A stretch of 64,000 nt of DNA from Halobacteriovoraceae bacterium (GCA_002711995.1 PASN01000019.1:124001-188000), one strand, 5' to 3'; counted from the first letter of the stretch, positions 1 to 9,902 are shown. The notes: generated by a model not told the origin, from the letters alone. Numbers and translations are program-made.

Positions 1-606
1 GGTGAGGTTTTTGTAAAAATTGAAATGGCCTTGCTTGGGCATAAGCACTCCGATATACAAAATATAAAAGTAGTTAAGTCACATCCTATGGCCTTGCTTC
101 AATGTCAGAAATACCTTCGGAGTCTTCCAAATGTGCAATTGGTAGAGAGTGATGACACCGCACAAAGCGCAAAAGATATTGTAGTGAATGGAGAGGTGCA
201 TACCGCAGCGGTAGCTAGTGTTCTGGCTGGAGACGAGTATGGACTAAAAGTTTTAAAGAAAAATATTGAGACAGACTCCGCTAATTTTACAAGGTTTTTA
301 GTTTTATGCAGGAAGGAAGACTTTAAGCAAGTTGAATCTGCAAACAAGTCCTCCATTCGTTTTGAAGTTAAGCACGACCCAGGCAGCTTGGCCAAGGTGC
401 TTGCTATTTTCGACGCCTATGAAATCAATATGACTAAGATTCATTCTTTGCCTATTTTGGGAAGGCCGTACCATTACGCCTTTCATGTTGATTTGGAATG
501 GAGCAGCTTAGATGATTATACAAGCGCAATAAAATGGCTTGAAGGAAGGGCATTAAACTTTTCATCCTACGGGGAATACAAGAGCGGTGAAAAGGTGCTG
601 TTATGA
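1..606 (+). CDS. pheA: Prephenate dehydratase, 5' truncated by window edge
   Basis: Converts prephenate to phenylpyruvate in phenylalanine synthesis. The frame is open from base 1, so the N-terminal half of the catalytic domain lies outside the window; the ATG at 25 is internal. Visible are the SHPMALLQC block, the TRF catalytic motif at 289-297, and a C-terminal ACT regulatory domain (about 355-570) whose usual ESRP motif is altered to HSLP/GRP. It is a monofunctional dehydratase, with no chorismate mutase fused at the visible end; a separate mutase lies downstream. It overlaps the next gene by ATGA. Feedback control by phenylalanine through ACT is known for the family; here it is inferred. 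Confidence 0.9.
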   Translation, partial: GEVFVKIEMALLGHKHSDIQNIKVVKSHPMALLQCQKYLRSLPNVQLVESDDTAQSAKDIVVNGEVHTAAVASVLAGDEYGLKVLKKNIETDSANFTRFLVLCRKEDFKQVESANKSSIRFEVKHDPGSLAKVLAIFDAYEINMTKIHSLPILGRPYHYAFHVDLEWSSLDDYTSAIKWLEGRALNFSSYGEYKSGEKVLL

Positions 607-1763
607 AATTGGCGGAAAGAGCTCAGAAGACTCCAGAGTACTACTTCTCAAAGAAGCTTAAAGAGGTTGCATCCCTTAGAGAGCAAGGGAGAGATATAAT
701 AAACTTAGGTATTGGCAGTCCTGACCACCCCACGTCAGAGAAGGTTATTCAAGGCCTGATAGATAGTGTAAAGTCACCATCATCCCACGGCTACGCCCCT
801 TATGGTGGTTTACCAAGTCTTAAAAGCGCAATAAAAAATTGGCACGCAAAACATTTTGGAACCGAGCTAAATGAACAAACTCAAATTCTTCCATTGGCCG
901 GATCAAAGGAAGGAATCGTATTGCTTTCTTTGGCATTTCTTAATCCAGGGGATGAGGTTTTAGTGCCAGATCCTGGCTATCCTGCTTACGGCTCCATTGC
1001 AAATATGATAGGGGCGAATGTGGTAAAATACGACCTAACGTCCGATAATCACTGGCTCCCTGACTTTTCACAACTTGAAAACCTTGTGGGGGAAAACACT
1101 AAGCTTATGTGGATCAACTATCCTCATATGCCGACAGGAACTGATGCTGGTGAAGAAACCTTTAAAGAGTTATTAAAGTTTGCAAAGAAACACAATATAT
1201 TTCTATGCAATGACAATCCATATTCTCTTGTTGGGAATTCCAAAAAGCATGTTAGTATACTTTTAAGCGACACCGACCAATCCAATTGCGCGGAGCTTAA
1301 CTCACTTAGTAAATGTCTTAACATGGCCGGTTGGAGAGTTGGAATGTTGCTTGGTTCACCGGAGCTTATTGAGGCCGTCACTAGAATAAAAACCAATATG
1401 GATTCAGGCATGTTTATACCAATTCAAGAAGGGGCCATCGAAGCTTTGAAACTGGATGATATCTGGTACGAAGAAAACAACAAACTTTATGCCACTAGAA
1501 GGGACCTTGCTTTTAAGATTTGCGACTTGTTGGACCTTTCATACGAGGATGACCAGGTTGGAATGTTTGTATGGGCAAAGGTGAAAAATGACGAAATGGA
1601 AGTCGCCAATATTGTCGACGATCTTCTTTATAAAGCTGGCGTATTCTTAACCCCTGGTTTTATTTTTGGAAAAAATGGTGAACGGCACATAAGGATTTCT
1701 CTTTGTGCTTCAGAAGAAAAACTCATAGAAGCTTATGATAGAATTAAGGAAGTGGTGAAATGA
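603..1763 (+). CDS. PLP-dependent class I/II aminotransferase of the aromatic operon
   Basis: Fold type I aminotransferase of 386 residues. The Schiff-base lysine is K237 in SLSKCLNMAGWRVG; D204 and Y207 (DNPYS) are the expected PLP contacts, and a C-terminal RHIRISL segment supplies the carboxylate-binding arginine. It resembles LL-diaminopimelate/aromatic aminotransferases. Its place between prephenate dehydratase and prephenate dehydrogenase suggests transamination of phenylpyruvate, hydroxyphenylpyruvate or prephenate; this is inferred from context. The usual NPPNPTG loop reads NYPHMPTG. An AAGG site lies 8 nt before the ATG, and the gene overlaps both neighbours by 4 nt, implying translational coupling. 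Confidence 0.85.
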   Translation: MKLAERAQKTPEYYFSKKLKEVASLREQGRDIINLGIGSPDHPTSEKVIQGLIDSVKSPSSHGYAPYGGLPSLKSAIKNWHAKHFGTELNEQTQILPLAGSKEGIVLLSLAFLNPGDEVLVPDPGYPAYGSIANMIGANVVKYDLTSDNHWLPDFSQLENLVGENTKLMWINYPHMPTGTDAGEETFKELLKFAKKHNIFLCNDNPYSLVGNSKKHVSILLSDTDQSNCAELNSLSKCLNMAGWRVGMLLGSPELIEAVTRIKTNMDSGMFIPIQEGAIEALKLDDIWYEENNKLYATRRDLAFKICDLLDLSYEDDQVGMFVWAKVKNDEMEVANIVDDLLYKAGVFLTPGFIFGKNGERHIRISLCASEEKLIEAYDRIKEVVK

Positions 1764-2632
1764 GGGTCGCAATTGTAGGACTAGGTCTTATTGGAGGCTC
1801 ATTGGCCAAAGATCTCAGGGCCAAGGGGATATGCCAGGAAATTCATGGAGTAGACTCTAGCCAGGAAAATTCAGACAAGGCCTTGGAGTTGGGACTTGTG
1901 GACAATGTCGCCACACTCGAGGATGCCTCTAGTAATTGTGATTTAATCATCCTTTGCACGCCAGTCAACGCTGTAGTTACTCTTTTACCCCAAATTTTGG
2001 ATAATATATCAGAGGATCAAACTGTTACGGATGTTGGCTCTACTAAGCTTGAGATCATTGAAAGTGTTAAAGACCACCCGAATAGAGGTCAATATATCCC
2101 TGCCCATCCTATGTCGGGTACCGAATTTTCTGGGCCAGAGGCCGCGCAGCTGGATTTATTTAAAAACAAAGTCACTGTTATTTGCGACCCTGACGACTGT
2201 TGGAAGGCGCACTTAGATAGAGTATGTGACATATTTAAAGCTCTCGGGATGAAAATTACTCATATGAATGCTAGCGAGCATGACTTGAACGCGGCATATG
2301 TTTCACACCTGTCACATATTAGCTCATTTGTTTTGGCAAGCACCGTGCTTGATAAAGAGAAGAAAGTCACTGAGATTTTTAATCTGGCCGGGGCCGGTTT
2401 TGAATCAACAGTAAGACTTGCAAAAAGTTCTCCTGATATGTGGGCCCCAATTTTTGAACACAATAACCAATATATTGTTGAGGCGCTTGCCTCCTATATT
2501 GATCATTTGAAGATCTTTCACCTTGCACTCACGACTAAAAATTACGATTTAACAAAGGCGCTTATGTCCCAGTCAAATGAGATAAAAAGAGTCCTGGAAA
2601 ATATGGACAAAAACGGAGGTTCTAATGAGTGA
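1760..2632 (+). CDS. tyrA: Prephenate dehydrogenase
   Basis: NAD(P)-dependent oxidative decarboxylation of prephenate to 4-hydroxyphenylpyruvate for tyrosine synthesis. The 290-residue protein starts with a Rossmann motif VGLGLIGGSLA (residues 6-16). It then shows the HPMSGTEFSGP substrate loop and the helical dimerisation half containing HDLNAAYVSHLSH. There is no fused mutase and no ACT domain, so it is a minimal TyrA. It overlaps the upstream aminotransferase by ATGA and the downstream mutase by 8 nt. Confidence 0.9.
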   Translation: MRVAIVGLGLIGGSLAKDLRAKGICQEIHGVDSSQENSDKALELGLVDNVATLEDASSNCDLIILCTPVNAVVTLLPQILDNISEDQTVTDVGSTKLEIIESVKDHPNRGQYIPAHPMSGTEFSGPEAAQLDLFKNKVTVICDPDDCWKAHLDRVCDIFKALGMKITHMNASEHDLNAAYVSHLSHISSFVLASTVLDKEKKVTEIFNLAGAGFESTVRLAKSSPDMWAPIFEHNNQYIVEALASYIDHLKIFHLALTTKNYDLTKALMSQSNEIKRVLENMDKNGGSNE

Positions 2633-2924
2633 CTCTGTTGATCAGCTCGAAGCTTTGCGAAACCAAATTGACGTCGAAGATAGGAAAATTCTTGAATCTC
2701 TTTCAAAGAGATTTAAACTTTGCGAACAAATAGGAAAGCATAAAAAGAAAAATAATATGTCACTTCATCAAAGCAATAGGTGGGAGAGCCTTCTAGAGAA
2801 CAGGCTCAAGCACGCAAAGGAGCTTGGTCTTGATCCAGAGTTTACCAAGGTCTTCTTTGACATGATTCATGATTTATCAAAAGATATACAAAGTAAAACA
2901 TCAAGCGAGGTCGCAGATGAGTAA
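2625..2924 (+). CDS. aroQ: AroQ-type chorismate mutase
   Basis: Small all-helical chorismate mutase (99 residues) that rearranges chorismate to prephenate, the substrate of both flanking activities. Typical AroQ elements are visible: [19 protein letters not shown] in helix 1 with its active-site Arg, a lysine-rich loop, and the helix carrying [11 protein letters not shown]. It overlaps tyrA by 8 nt and the class II DAHP synthase by 8 nt. In mycobacteria a small AroQ mutase binds and is activated by class II DAHP synthase; the tight coupling here permits, but does not show, a similar complex. Confidence 0.88.
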   Translation: MSDSVDQLEALRNQIDVEDRKILESLSKRFKLCEQIGKHKKKNNMSLHQSNRWESLLENRLKHAKELGLDPEFTKVFFDMIHDLSKDIQSKTSSEVADE

Positions 2925-4296
2925 TGGTAAATGGTCCCCAGAGTCTTGGAGAGAGAAAGAGAAACGTCAAATTCCAGAGTATCCAGATCAAAAGAAACTG
3001 GAGGAGGTTGAGTCTACCCTTAGTGAGTATCCACCACTTGTTTTTGCCGGAGAAGCGAGGCAACTCAAGAATAGGTTGGCGCAAGTTTGCAACGGAGATG
3101 CCTTCCTTTTACAGGGGGGGGATTGTGCTGAAAGTTTCGGTGAGTTTAACTCGGCCGTAATTAGAGATAATCTTAGAATCCTTTTGCAGATGGCCGTTAT
3201 TCTAACGTTTGGAGAACAAAAGCCAGTTGTTAAGGTAGGCCGGGTCGCCGGCCAATTTGCCAAACCAAGATCTAGCGACGAAGAAACTAAAGATGGCATT
3301 ACTCTTCCGTCTTATCGCGGTGATATTATTAATGGACACCCATTTAATGAAGCGTCTAGAGTCCCCGATCCTGAGCGCATGATAAGAGGTTATGTGCAAT
3401 CATCTGCAACTATGAACCTTTTAAGAGCCCTTTCCCAAGGTGGTTATGCCGATCTTCACCAGGTTCACGCCTGGAACTTGGAATTTGTGAAAAAAAGCAG
3501 TCAGTCTAAAAGGGATGAAAAAATGGCCAATAGACTGGATGAAACACTGGCCTTTATGCAGGCAATTGGAATCACTGGAGATACAAGCCCACAAATTAGA
3601 GAGAGTGAGTTTTACACCTCACATGAGGCCTTGTTGCTCAATTATGAGCAGGCGTTGACTAGAAGAGACAGCACAACTGCAAGACCTGAGGATGGATATG
3701 AAGGGGATTGGTACGATTGTTCAGCTCATATGCTTTGGATTGGTGAAAGGACACGTCAGCCGGATGGGGCGCACGTTGAGTTTTTAAGAGGCGTAAAAAA
3801 TCCAATCGGGTTGAAATGTGGACCTACAATGACTCCTGACGACCTAATGGTCCTTGTCGATAAACTTAATCCAAGAAATGAGCCTGGTCGATTGACCCTC
3901 ATTACAAGAATGGGAGAAGACCTAATTTCCTCCAAATTAGTACACCTTATTAGGAAGATAAAGGCAGAGGGCAGAAATGTTGTGTGGAGTTGCGACCCAA
4001 TGCATGGAAACACAGTAGTTGCTCCCAATGGCTATAAAACAAGAAAATTCGAAACAATTTTAAAAGAAGTGAGAGGCTTCAATGAAGTTCACAAGGCCGA
4101 GGGCACATACGCTGGAGGGGTTCACTTTGAATTGACAGGCAAGGACGTTGTCGAATGTCTAGGTGGTGGACAGAATATCACCCATGCTGAGCTTGCTAAA
4201 GGAGCATATAAGACACTTTGCGATCCTAGACTGAATGCCACTCAAGCTCTAGAGCTTGCGTTTCAATTAGTTGAAATGGGAGATTTAGAAGAATAA
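2917..4296 (+). CDS. Class II 3-deoxy-D-arabino-heptulosonate 7-phosphate synthase
   Basis: First step of the shikimate pathway (phosphoenolpyruvate plus erythrose 4-phosphate). The ATG at 2917 is chosen because it has a GAGG site 6 nt upstream and a typical plant/actinobacterial-type N-terminus ([10 protein letters not shown]); an upstream in-frame ATG at 2869 would add 16 unlikely residues. The 459 residues carry class II signatures: [11 protein letters not shown] with the metal cysteine, [27 protein letters not shown], and late Glu and Asp metal ligands. It is the last gene of the aromatic operon. Confidence 0.92.
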   Translation: MSNGKWSPESWREKEKRQIPEYPDQKKLEEVESTLSEYPPLVFAGEARQLKNRLAQVCNGDAFLLQGGDCAESFGEFNSAVIRDNLRILLQMAVILTFGEQKPVVKVGRVAGQFAKPRSSDEETKDGITLPSYRGDIINGHPFNEASRVPDPERMIRGYVQSSATMNLLRALSQGGYADLHQVHAWNLEFVKKSSQSKRDEKMANRLDETLAFMQAIGITGDTSPQIRESEFYTSHEALLLNYEQALTRRDSTTARPEDGYEGDWYDCSAHMLWIGERTRQPDGAHVEFLRGVKNPIGLKCGPTMTPDDLMVLVDKLNPRNEPGRLTLITRMGEDLISSKLVHLIRKIKAEGRNVVWSCDPMHGNTVVAPNGYKTRKFETILKEVRGFNEVHKAEGTYAGGVHFELTGKDVVECLGGGQNITHAELAKGAYKTLCDPRLNATQALELAFQLVEMGDLEE

Positions 4297-4306
4297 AGTT
4301 CTGAAA

Positions 4307-4328
4307 AAAGGCCCTTAGAAGGGCCTTT
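4307..4328. terminator. Bidirectional intrinsic terminator
   Basis: Perfect 8-bp stem AAAGGCCC/GGGCCTTT with a 6-nt loop, between the converging ends of the DAHP synthase and LolA-like genes. The minus-strand transcript ends in six Ts and the plus-strand one in TTTCT, so it can serve both directions. Confidence 0.85.
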
Positions 4329-4335
4329 CTCATTA

Positions 4336-5079
4336 TTAAAAATTTTCTTTCAACTCATCGCCAAGACGAAAGTGATTAAAGTAATTGTTCTTTACCCTCT
4401 TGTTAAAAATGTGTTTAGTAATGATTGTTGTCGTTTTTTGATCAATCACATGACTTGTAACGACTGACTTCTGAGCAAACCAAACCCCAGCATCCTTTTT
4501 GAAGTCTGAGGAAACAGTTGTCTTCTCTGGCTTGCCATCAATAAAGAATTGGGCCTTCACTATAACCATCTTTTCTAAGTCAATTGTGTTGATCATTTTA
4601 GAGTAAATGTCTTTCTCTTTAGGGGTGCTCTCAATAACAGCTAAATTTCCCTTCTTTCCAACAAGTTTGTGGTTATCTTTGCTGTAGTGTCTGTTTTCCA
4701 TATCTGTGTAATAGATGTCACTGCCCACAAATCTACCTGACTTTGAAGAGCTATCAAGCCTTCTAACTTTCTTCAAAGCGGGAAGGTAGATCCATTGAGA
4801 ACTGTTTTTATTAGGGTAGTTCTTTGTAAGGAGAGAGACATTTCTAAATTTGGAAGGCTTCTGAAATTTCACAAGATTTTCCGCATCATCAATATTGTTC
4901 GTTTTACCTATCGTTACAAATTCTCTTTCAGAGTTTCTTCCAGCTCCTTCAATAATCATTTTTGCCTTGTAAATGGCAGTTGTGGGACGGTTCGCATGAT
5001 ATAGCGACTTCATGATTTTTTCCGCGTCATTTGCGAATGTTTGGGTTGCGATAATTGCAAGCAAGATAAAAAGTTTCAT
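4336..5079 (-). CDS. LolA-like outer-membrane lipoprotein-sorting family protein
   Basis: Exported 247-residue protein with an N-terminal signal peptide (cut near residue 16, TFAND). It has the LolA-like β-sheet signature of the family encoded beside MMPL exporters, including WIYLPALKKVRRL and GSDIYYTDM. It probably carries a lipid-like ligand across the periplasm; this comes from family context, and the ligand is unknown. An AAGGA site precedes the ATG. It lies 14 nt after the RND exporter gene and ends at the shared terminator. Confidence 0.75.
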   Translation of the reverse strand: MKLFILLAIIATQTFANDAEKIMKSLYHANRPTTAIYKAKMIIEGAGRNSEREFVTIGKTNNIDDAENLVKFQKPSKFRNVSLLTKNYPNKNSSQWIYLPALKKVRRLDSSSKSGRFVGSDIYYTDMENRHYSKDNHKLVGKKGNLAVIESTPKEKDIYSKMINTIDLEKMVIVKAQFFIDGKPEKTTVSSDFKKDAGVWFAQKSVVTSHVIDQKTTTIITKHIFNKRVKNNYFNHFRLGDELKENF

Positions 5080-5093
5080 AGCAACAGTCCTTT

Positions 5094-7292
5094 TTATGGT
5101 TGATGTTTAAGTTTGTAGTTAAAAAAACCTTCATGGTTTATTTTCATAAGCGCTGGCAGAAGTATTAAATCAAAAACTAGAGCGCTAAATAGACCTATTG
5201 AAGTAATAAAGCCAAAGTTTTTTAAAGGTAAAAAATCAGAGAACATTAACAGCATAAACTGGGTGCACAGAATGAATGTCGTCATTGTAATGCTTGTTCC
5301 TGATTCGCGGTAGGCCATTCTTATTCCATCATTAACACCATGAATTTCAATATTTTTCTTCATTGAGTGAAACATGTGTATTGTATCGTCCACAGCGATA
5401 CCTAGTGTTAGGCTTGAAATCATTGCTGTTCCAAAGTCCAGCCATATATTGAAAATTCCCATAAAGCCAAAGCTCATTATTATGGGGGAGAGGTTTGGAA
5501 CCATCATAAGCATTCCTGAGCCTAAACTTTTAAACAAGAGCACTAGGCAGAGGCTAACTAGACCAAAGCTTAAAACGAAGCCTTGAGTGAAGCCGCCGAT
5601 CAATAAATTTTCTTGGTCAGAGAAAAGCTTTCCACTTCCCGCCAAAGCGACTTTTAGTCCCTTTAGATTGGTGTTTTTAATAATTTCTTCAACTTTCTCT
5701 ATTTGTTTTTCTATTAAATTTGCTCTGTTCTCGGTAAGGCTTAAATTCACTCTTCCAAGGGTGCCATCCCTGTCCATGAAATCATATAGATCTTGGCCGT
5801 CATATATGAAAAGGTATTGTTCTAACATTTCACTGCTGGCAGCGTCAAAGCTTGAAAGTGAGAACTTTTTATGGAAAGTTCTTAAAACGTTTGCGAAAGA
5901 ATAAACCTTTGTCACATCTTCAAGCTTTTCTAGCTCCGCTTGCATGTTTAGTATTTCACGCATTCTATCGGCGTTTAAAAGGCTGCCTTCCTCAACTTTG
6001 AGAGATATGTCGATCGGTGTTGTTCCAACAAAATGCTTTTTAAATAGATTGTTCCCTCTGTTTAGGGCATGATCTTTAGGGAAGAATTCATAAAGACTTG
6101 ATTCAGACTCAACATATGTTCCGAAAAATCCAAAAATGCACAAGGTGGCGAGCATAAATACAGCGGTCTTTCTTGGGGCGTTCAACACTGTGGAGATCAA
6201 GAAATCCAACTTTCGCATCAACATGTCGTTAAAGGACTTTTTCTTTAACTTTACTTTGAACGTCCTCAATAGAATTGGCGAAACAAATAGAATGAATAAA
6301 ACCGATGTTATTACACCGACCCCACCGACTAGACCGATGTATCTAATTGGGGGGATAGGGCTTGCTGCAAGAGCAAATAGGCCAATAGAGGTTGTTATGC
6401 CTGAGTACATCGTGGGTTTAAATACCTTCTTCGCTGCTTCATCGTAACTGTTAAAGTCATCTTCTTCGCTGTGGTTAAGGAGGTGGATGAAGAAAGAAAT
6501 GGTAATGGCCATCATTAGACTTGGTATCATTGTGGATACCATATTATAAGGAAGCTCAAATGCGCCATAAAGTCCTATACAGACACCTGTGACAACAGTG
6601 CTTCCTATTTGTAGAACCACAATGGAGCCGATGCTTCTGAATAAAAAGAAAATTACCGCCATGGAGAAAATACTCGTTAACGGCACTACAAGGGTGAGAA
6701 CATTGATCATCTCTTCGAATTGATGGGTGTCAACGCTTAGCTCTCCGGCCGTGCCTAAAAACGTTGCGCCAGAGTCGGATAGCTTTTGAAACTCTTTTTC
6801 TATCTGAGTTTTAAGCTCGTGTCTCTGTAAAGATTCTCCAATTAAAGTTGGCTCCACCACCAATGACAAAATTTTATTATCATAATCCAGATACAAGTCC
6901 TTAGCGACTTCATCATTTTGAAGCTCTTTGAGTTCCGCCTCGAAATTGTCCACGTTGAACTCTTTCTTTACATAAACCGCATCCGCATCACCGGTTATTA
7001 CCTCATGGTCAAAAATGGATCTTATTTCCTTTACGTTTTTAACTCTTTTGGCGCGGTCGACTACCTTTTGAAACTTGGTAAGAGACTCTTTTGAAAATTC
7101 CTCCAACTGGAACATAAAGATAAAGAGCTCATCCGATCCAAACTGCTTTCGCAACTTAGCATTTAAAACATTTGAGGGCATGTCTTTTGGCAAGTAAGTT
7201 GCCGGGATGTTTGATACAATTACATCCTTTGCAAGAAAGCCTGAAAAGAGTGCGACAGCGATAAAAATCGCAATAATAAATTTGTTTTTCAT
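5094..7292 (-). CDS. RND/MMPL-family exporter
   Basis: Inner-membrane transporter of 732 residues with the two-fold RND layout. There is a first transmembrane helix (residues 4-20), a large periplasmic loop with coiled-coil character, a cluster of about five helices (about 195-345), then a repeat of helix, loop and helix cluster (about 375-725). The second half contains TLGIAVDDTIHMFHSM, a typical MMPL segment with acidic residues in the membrane. Family members move lipids or hydrophobic molecules by proton motive force. The ATG overlaps the stop of the upstream barrel gene as ATGA, and a LolA-like gene follows, so the three form one envelope transport operon. Confidence 0.85.
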   Translation of the reverse strand: MKNKFIIAIFIAVALFSGFLAKDVIVSNIPATYLPKDMPSNVLNAKLRKQFGSDELFIFMFQLEEFSKESLTKFQKVVDRAKRVKNVKEIRSIFDHEVITGDADAVYVKKEFNVDNFEAELKELQNDEVAKDLYLDYDNKILSLVVEPTLIGESLQRHELKTQIEKEFQKLSDSGATFLGTAGELSVDTHQFEEMINVLTLVVPLTSIFSMAVIFFLFRSIGSIVVLQIGSTVVTGVCIGLYGAFELPYNMVSTMIPSLMMAITISFFIHLLNHSEEDDFNSYDEAAKKVFKPTMYSGITTSIGLFALAASPIPPIRYIGLVGGVGVITSVLFILFVSPILLRTFKVKLKKKSFNDMLMRKLDFLISTVLNAPRKTAVFMLATLCIFGFFGTYVESESSLYEFFPKDHALNRGNNLFKKHFVGTTPIDISLKVEEGSLLNADRMREILNMQAELEKLEDVTKVYSFANVLRTFHKKFSLSSFDAASSEMLEQYLFIYDGQDLYDFMDRDGTLGRVNLSLTENRANLIEKQIEKVEEIIKNTNLKGLKVALAGSGKLFSDQENLLIGGFTQGFVLSFGLVSLCLVLLFKSLGSGMLMMVPNLSPIIMSFGFMGIFNIWLDFGTAMISSLTLGIAVDDTIHMFHSMKKNIEIHGVNDGIRMAYRESGTSITMTTFILCTQFMLLMFSDFLPLKNFGFITSIGLFSALVFDLILLPALMKINHEGFFNYKLKHQP

Positions 7293-8824
7293 AGATTTAC
7301 CTTAAGCCCAACCATTAAAGCGTGGTCCTCTCTGTTGAATCCGAAAAACGTTTCCGGATCCCCTTGGAAATTAAAATATTTTAAATAATAAGAAACCATA
7401 TCATTGCTAGAGTAGTTTAATTGAGGCGAGAGGTAGTTACTCCCATCATTGGTGTTGTACAGTGTCCTGAAGGCAAACCCCAATCGATCAGATAAAAAAC
7501 TCTTTCTTGCTTCCAATATTAACAGTGATTGCTTGTCGTTCAACAACAATTCTTGGTCATGAAACTCTTGATGATTAAATTGAAGAAATAGGTCCAAAGC
7601 GATTGAGTCAATTGAGCCTTCAAGTCCTAAGTTGAACATATAGTTTGTGGCCTGCTCAAGTTTAAATTCCTCAGTTAAAACTTCATAATTATCTTTGGCC
7701 GTCACTTCCAATTTCGCGAGCATGCTCTCAAGTTGTTTTTGAAAAGAGACACCATAGATGGAGCGGCTTTTCTTTTTCAGCATAAGACCATTTTCTAAGG
7801 CCGCTGGATCAGGAATTTGGCTCACAAGCATATTAATATAGGCGGGACTAAAAACAATCTCTTCATTCTCATCAAGTATTTTTCCAATTAGAAGCTGAGT
7901 GTCTATACCAAAGAATATAGTGGAAAGCCTCAGGCCATAATTCACTTCTCGGTCTGCTGAAAAATTGAATTTTGATGCAGCTAATAGTGGTATTTGATCA
8001 GCTGCCCCTCTCACTCTTCCTTGCTCTAAATCCACTGCTTCGAATGTTGAAGTTCTTGTCGTGTAGTCTTGGTCTGGTCTGGGAGCTTCCAAATAGAAGT
8101 CCCACTTGGATGATTCCCCATAGTAGGTCCAAAGTGCGATGTCTTTAGGCAGTCTTAGATCCCTTCCATCCCAAAAAAATAGGTAAGGATCCCTAGTTGC
8201 TGTTAAAATATCAAAGCCGGACAACTCGTCAAAAACACCCCATTGAACGATTTGTCGTCCCAGAGATAGACTTGAGCTTTCAAAGTCCGTCTGGAAGGTG
8301 AACTCAAAAAAATCAATATTTCCCTCATTCCCTTGATCAAACTCAGACTTAACCTCCAAGAAAGGCTCAATGTTGAAAGTGTAGTCTTTATAGCCAAAAG
8401 AGAACTTTTTACTCGCATTTTGAAAAGTGGAGTACTCGTACTTATCCTTGCCGGTGATCGCAATCGCAGCAGAGTGGAACTTCAGCCCTCGAGAATCTGC
8501 AAACAAGTCTTCCCATGGGTCTTTTTTAGGCTTTATCTTTAAAATAAACCTTTTAACTTTTATTTGTTTTTTGGCGACCTTGTACTTTGGGGAAAGGTAT
8601 CTATTGGGAAGTTCTTTATAAAACTTTTTTATAAGGCGGCCATTTTCATAAACATGAAAGGCGGTAATTGGTGTGTTAACATAACCTAGTTTAAACTCAC
8701 GTCCCTCTTTCTTGAGCTCTATTGCCTTTTTCTTAACTTGAGAGAAGCTGTAAGACTTAAACACTTCCTGTGCTTCACTTCCATAAGAGAGTAGAATAAA
8801 GGTTAAAATACAAATAATGCGCAT
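7289..8824 (-). CDS. Outer-membrane β-barrel protein (DUF1302-like)
   Basis: Secreted protein of 511 residues with a signal peptide (RIICILTFILLSYGSEAQ) and alternating amphipathic β-strands to the end. A GRQIVQWGVFDELSGFDIL segment recalls the LGRQ..WG motif of DUF1302/alginate-export-like barrels; the assignment to that family is by eye. I start at the ATG at 8824; the upstream in-frame TTG at 8830 adds only two residues. It is translationally coupled (ATGA) to the RND exporter. DUF1302-type barrels, LolA-like proteins and MMPL exporters are often encoded together, which supports a common job in lipid or hydrophobe traffic. Confidence 0.65.
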   Translation of the reverse strand: MRIICILTFILLSYGSEAQEVFKSYSFSQVKKKAIELKKEGREFKLGYVNTPITAFHVYENGRLIKKFYKELPNRYLSPKYKVAKKQIKVKRFILKIKPKKDPWEDLFADSRGLKFHSAAIAITGKDKYEYSTFQNASKKFSFGYKDYTFNIEPFLEVKSEFDQGNEGNIDFFEFTFQTDFESSSLSLGRQIVQWGVFDELSGFDILTATRDPYLFFWDGRDLRLPKDIALWTYYGESSKWDFYLEAPRPDQDYTTRTSTFEAVDLEQGRVRGAADQIPLLAASKFNFSADREVNYGLRLSTIFFGIDTQLLIGKILDENEEIVFSPAYINMLVSQIPDPAALENGLMLKKKSRSIYGVSFQKQLESMLAKLEVTAKDNYEVLTEEFKLEQATNYMFNLGLEGSIDSIALDLFLQFNHQEFHDQELLLNDKQSLLILEARKSFLSDRLGFAFRTLYNTNDGSNYLSPQLNYSSNDMVSYYLKYFNFQGDPETFFGFNREDHALMVGLKVNL

Positions 8825-8914
8825 ATACAAAAAGGGTACCAGAATGCTGCATTATTTGTTATTTGGAATAAGTTTCCTAGCGGATTATGATGGCCTGTAA
8901 GGATTGAGCTCGAC

Positions 8915-9790
8915 TTAAATTGAATAAAGTGAAAAGCCCTTTATGGTGCTGGAATCTTTAATTTTTTCAAGATAGGACCTAAGAGAGATTTTTAACACTT
9001 TGCCCGCACTGCTAGCATGAATGAAGTAAACGCCATCGTTGGCGACTTCGAGCACTCCTTGATGGGAAATATTTAAATTGGTTCCAATTAAATGTTTAAG
9101 CTCCCAATTTGGTCGGACAATATTCAAAATATAAGTCTTTTCTTTTAAACCCAACAAGAACAGTTCCCAATTATAGAGGACCTCTTTGATGGATAGGTAG
9201 TCAATTCTAACTTCTTCTGGAGAAAATCTAATGGCCTCTTCTCTAAGTTGGTTTAGTCTCTCTAATTTTGTTTTCTCACTTAGATGGGGAAGTTTCAAAG
9301 ATGTAACCTTGTGAAACTTGAGCCAATTGGCCAAATCTATTATTGCAGAGGCCTCTTTTACAAAGTGTGACGCAAAAAAGGAGGTATTGTTAAATATGAA
9401 GTGGTTCTCGATGTTGTTCGGGACCCAGCTTTGGGAAATAATGTGGTTTCTATCTAAATAGGATACAAAACCATCTCTATATCTTACTTGGTTCATAGCA
9501 TCTAAGAAGGAGGTTTTGTCCACTGAATTGGATAACGCGATCAAGGTCTCTACGAAAGTTGTGCAGTCAAAGGTATCGAATCTGTATAGGGGATCTTGGT
9601 CATAGAGTCCATCACTTCCTTCACCCAGGGGACCGGTTGGGTCGTAAGGTAGCCCTATGAAGTGGTTTGCCCAATAAAGAAGTTTGGCCTGCTTATCGAG
9701 TGAGTTCTGCTCACTAAGCTTTTTGAAGATAAGCTCTTCTGACGCAAAGGCGGAATATATAAATAGAAGTAAGGTCAACCCAATTTTCAT
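8915..9790 (-). CDS. DUF1460 N-acetylmuramoyl-L-alanine amidase-like protein
   Basis: Exported cysteine-peptidase-fold protein. The ATG at 9790 opens a good signal peptide (MKIGLTLLLFIYSAFA); an in-frame TTG at 9808 would put six residues before it. The family pattern is visible: ANHFIGLPYDPTGP, then FDCTTFVETLIAL with the presumed nucleophile C76, RYRDGFVSYLDR, and a late HASS segment with the likely catalytic His. Family members act on peptidoglycan peptides, so the likely site is periplasm or outside. No partner gene is adjacent. Confidence 0.75.
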   Translation of the reverse strand: MKIGLTLLLFIYSAFASEELIFKKLSEQNSLDKQAKLLYWANHFIGLPYDPTGPLGEGSDGLYDQDPLYRFDTFDCTTFVETLIALSNSVDKTSFLDAMNQVRYRDGFVSYLDRNHIISQSWVPNNIENHFIFNNTSFFASHFVKEASAIIDLANWLKFHKVTSLKLPHLSEKTKLERLNQLREEAIRFSPEEVRIDYLSIKEVLYNWELFLLGLKEKTYILNIVRPNWELKHLIGTNLNISHQGVLEVANDGVYFIHASSAGKVLKISLRSYLEKIKDSSTIKGFSLYSI

Positions 9791-9902
9791 TGGGGTAACA
9801 TAGCTCAATTTTCAAAAGAATGTATCTTACTTGGTAGAATTTACGGGAAATTTATATGTGGTAGATACCTGTTTTCAAGTGCTTACGCCGAGGATTTGTG
9901 AA

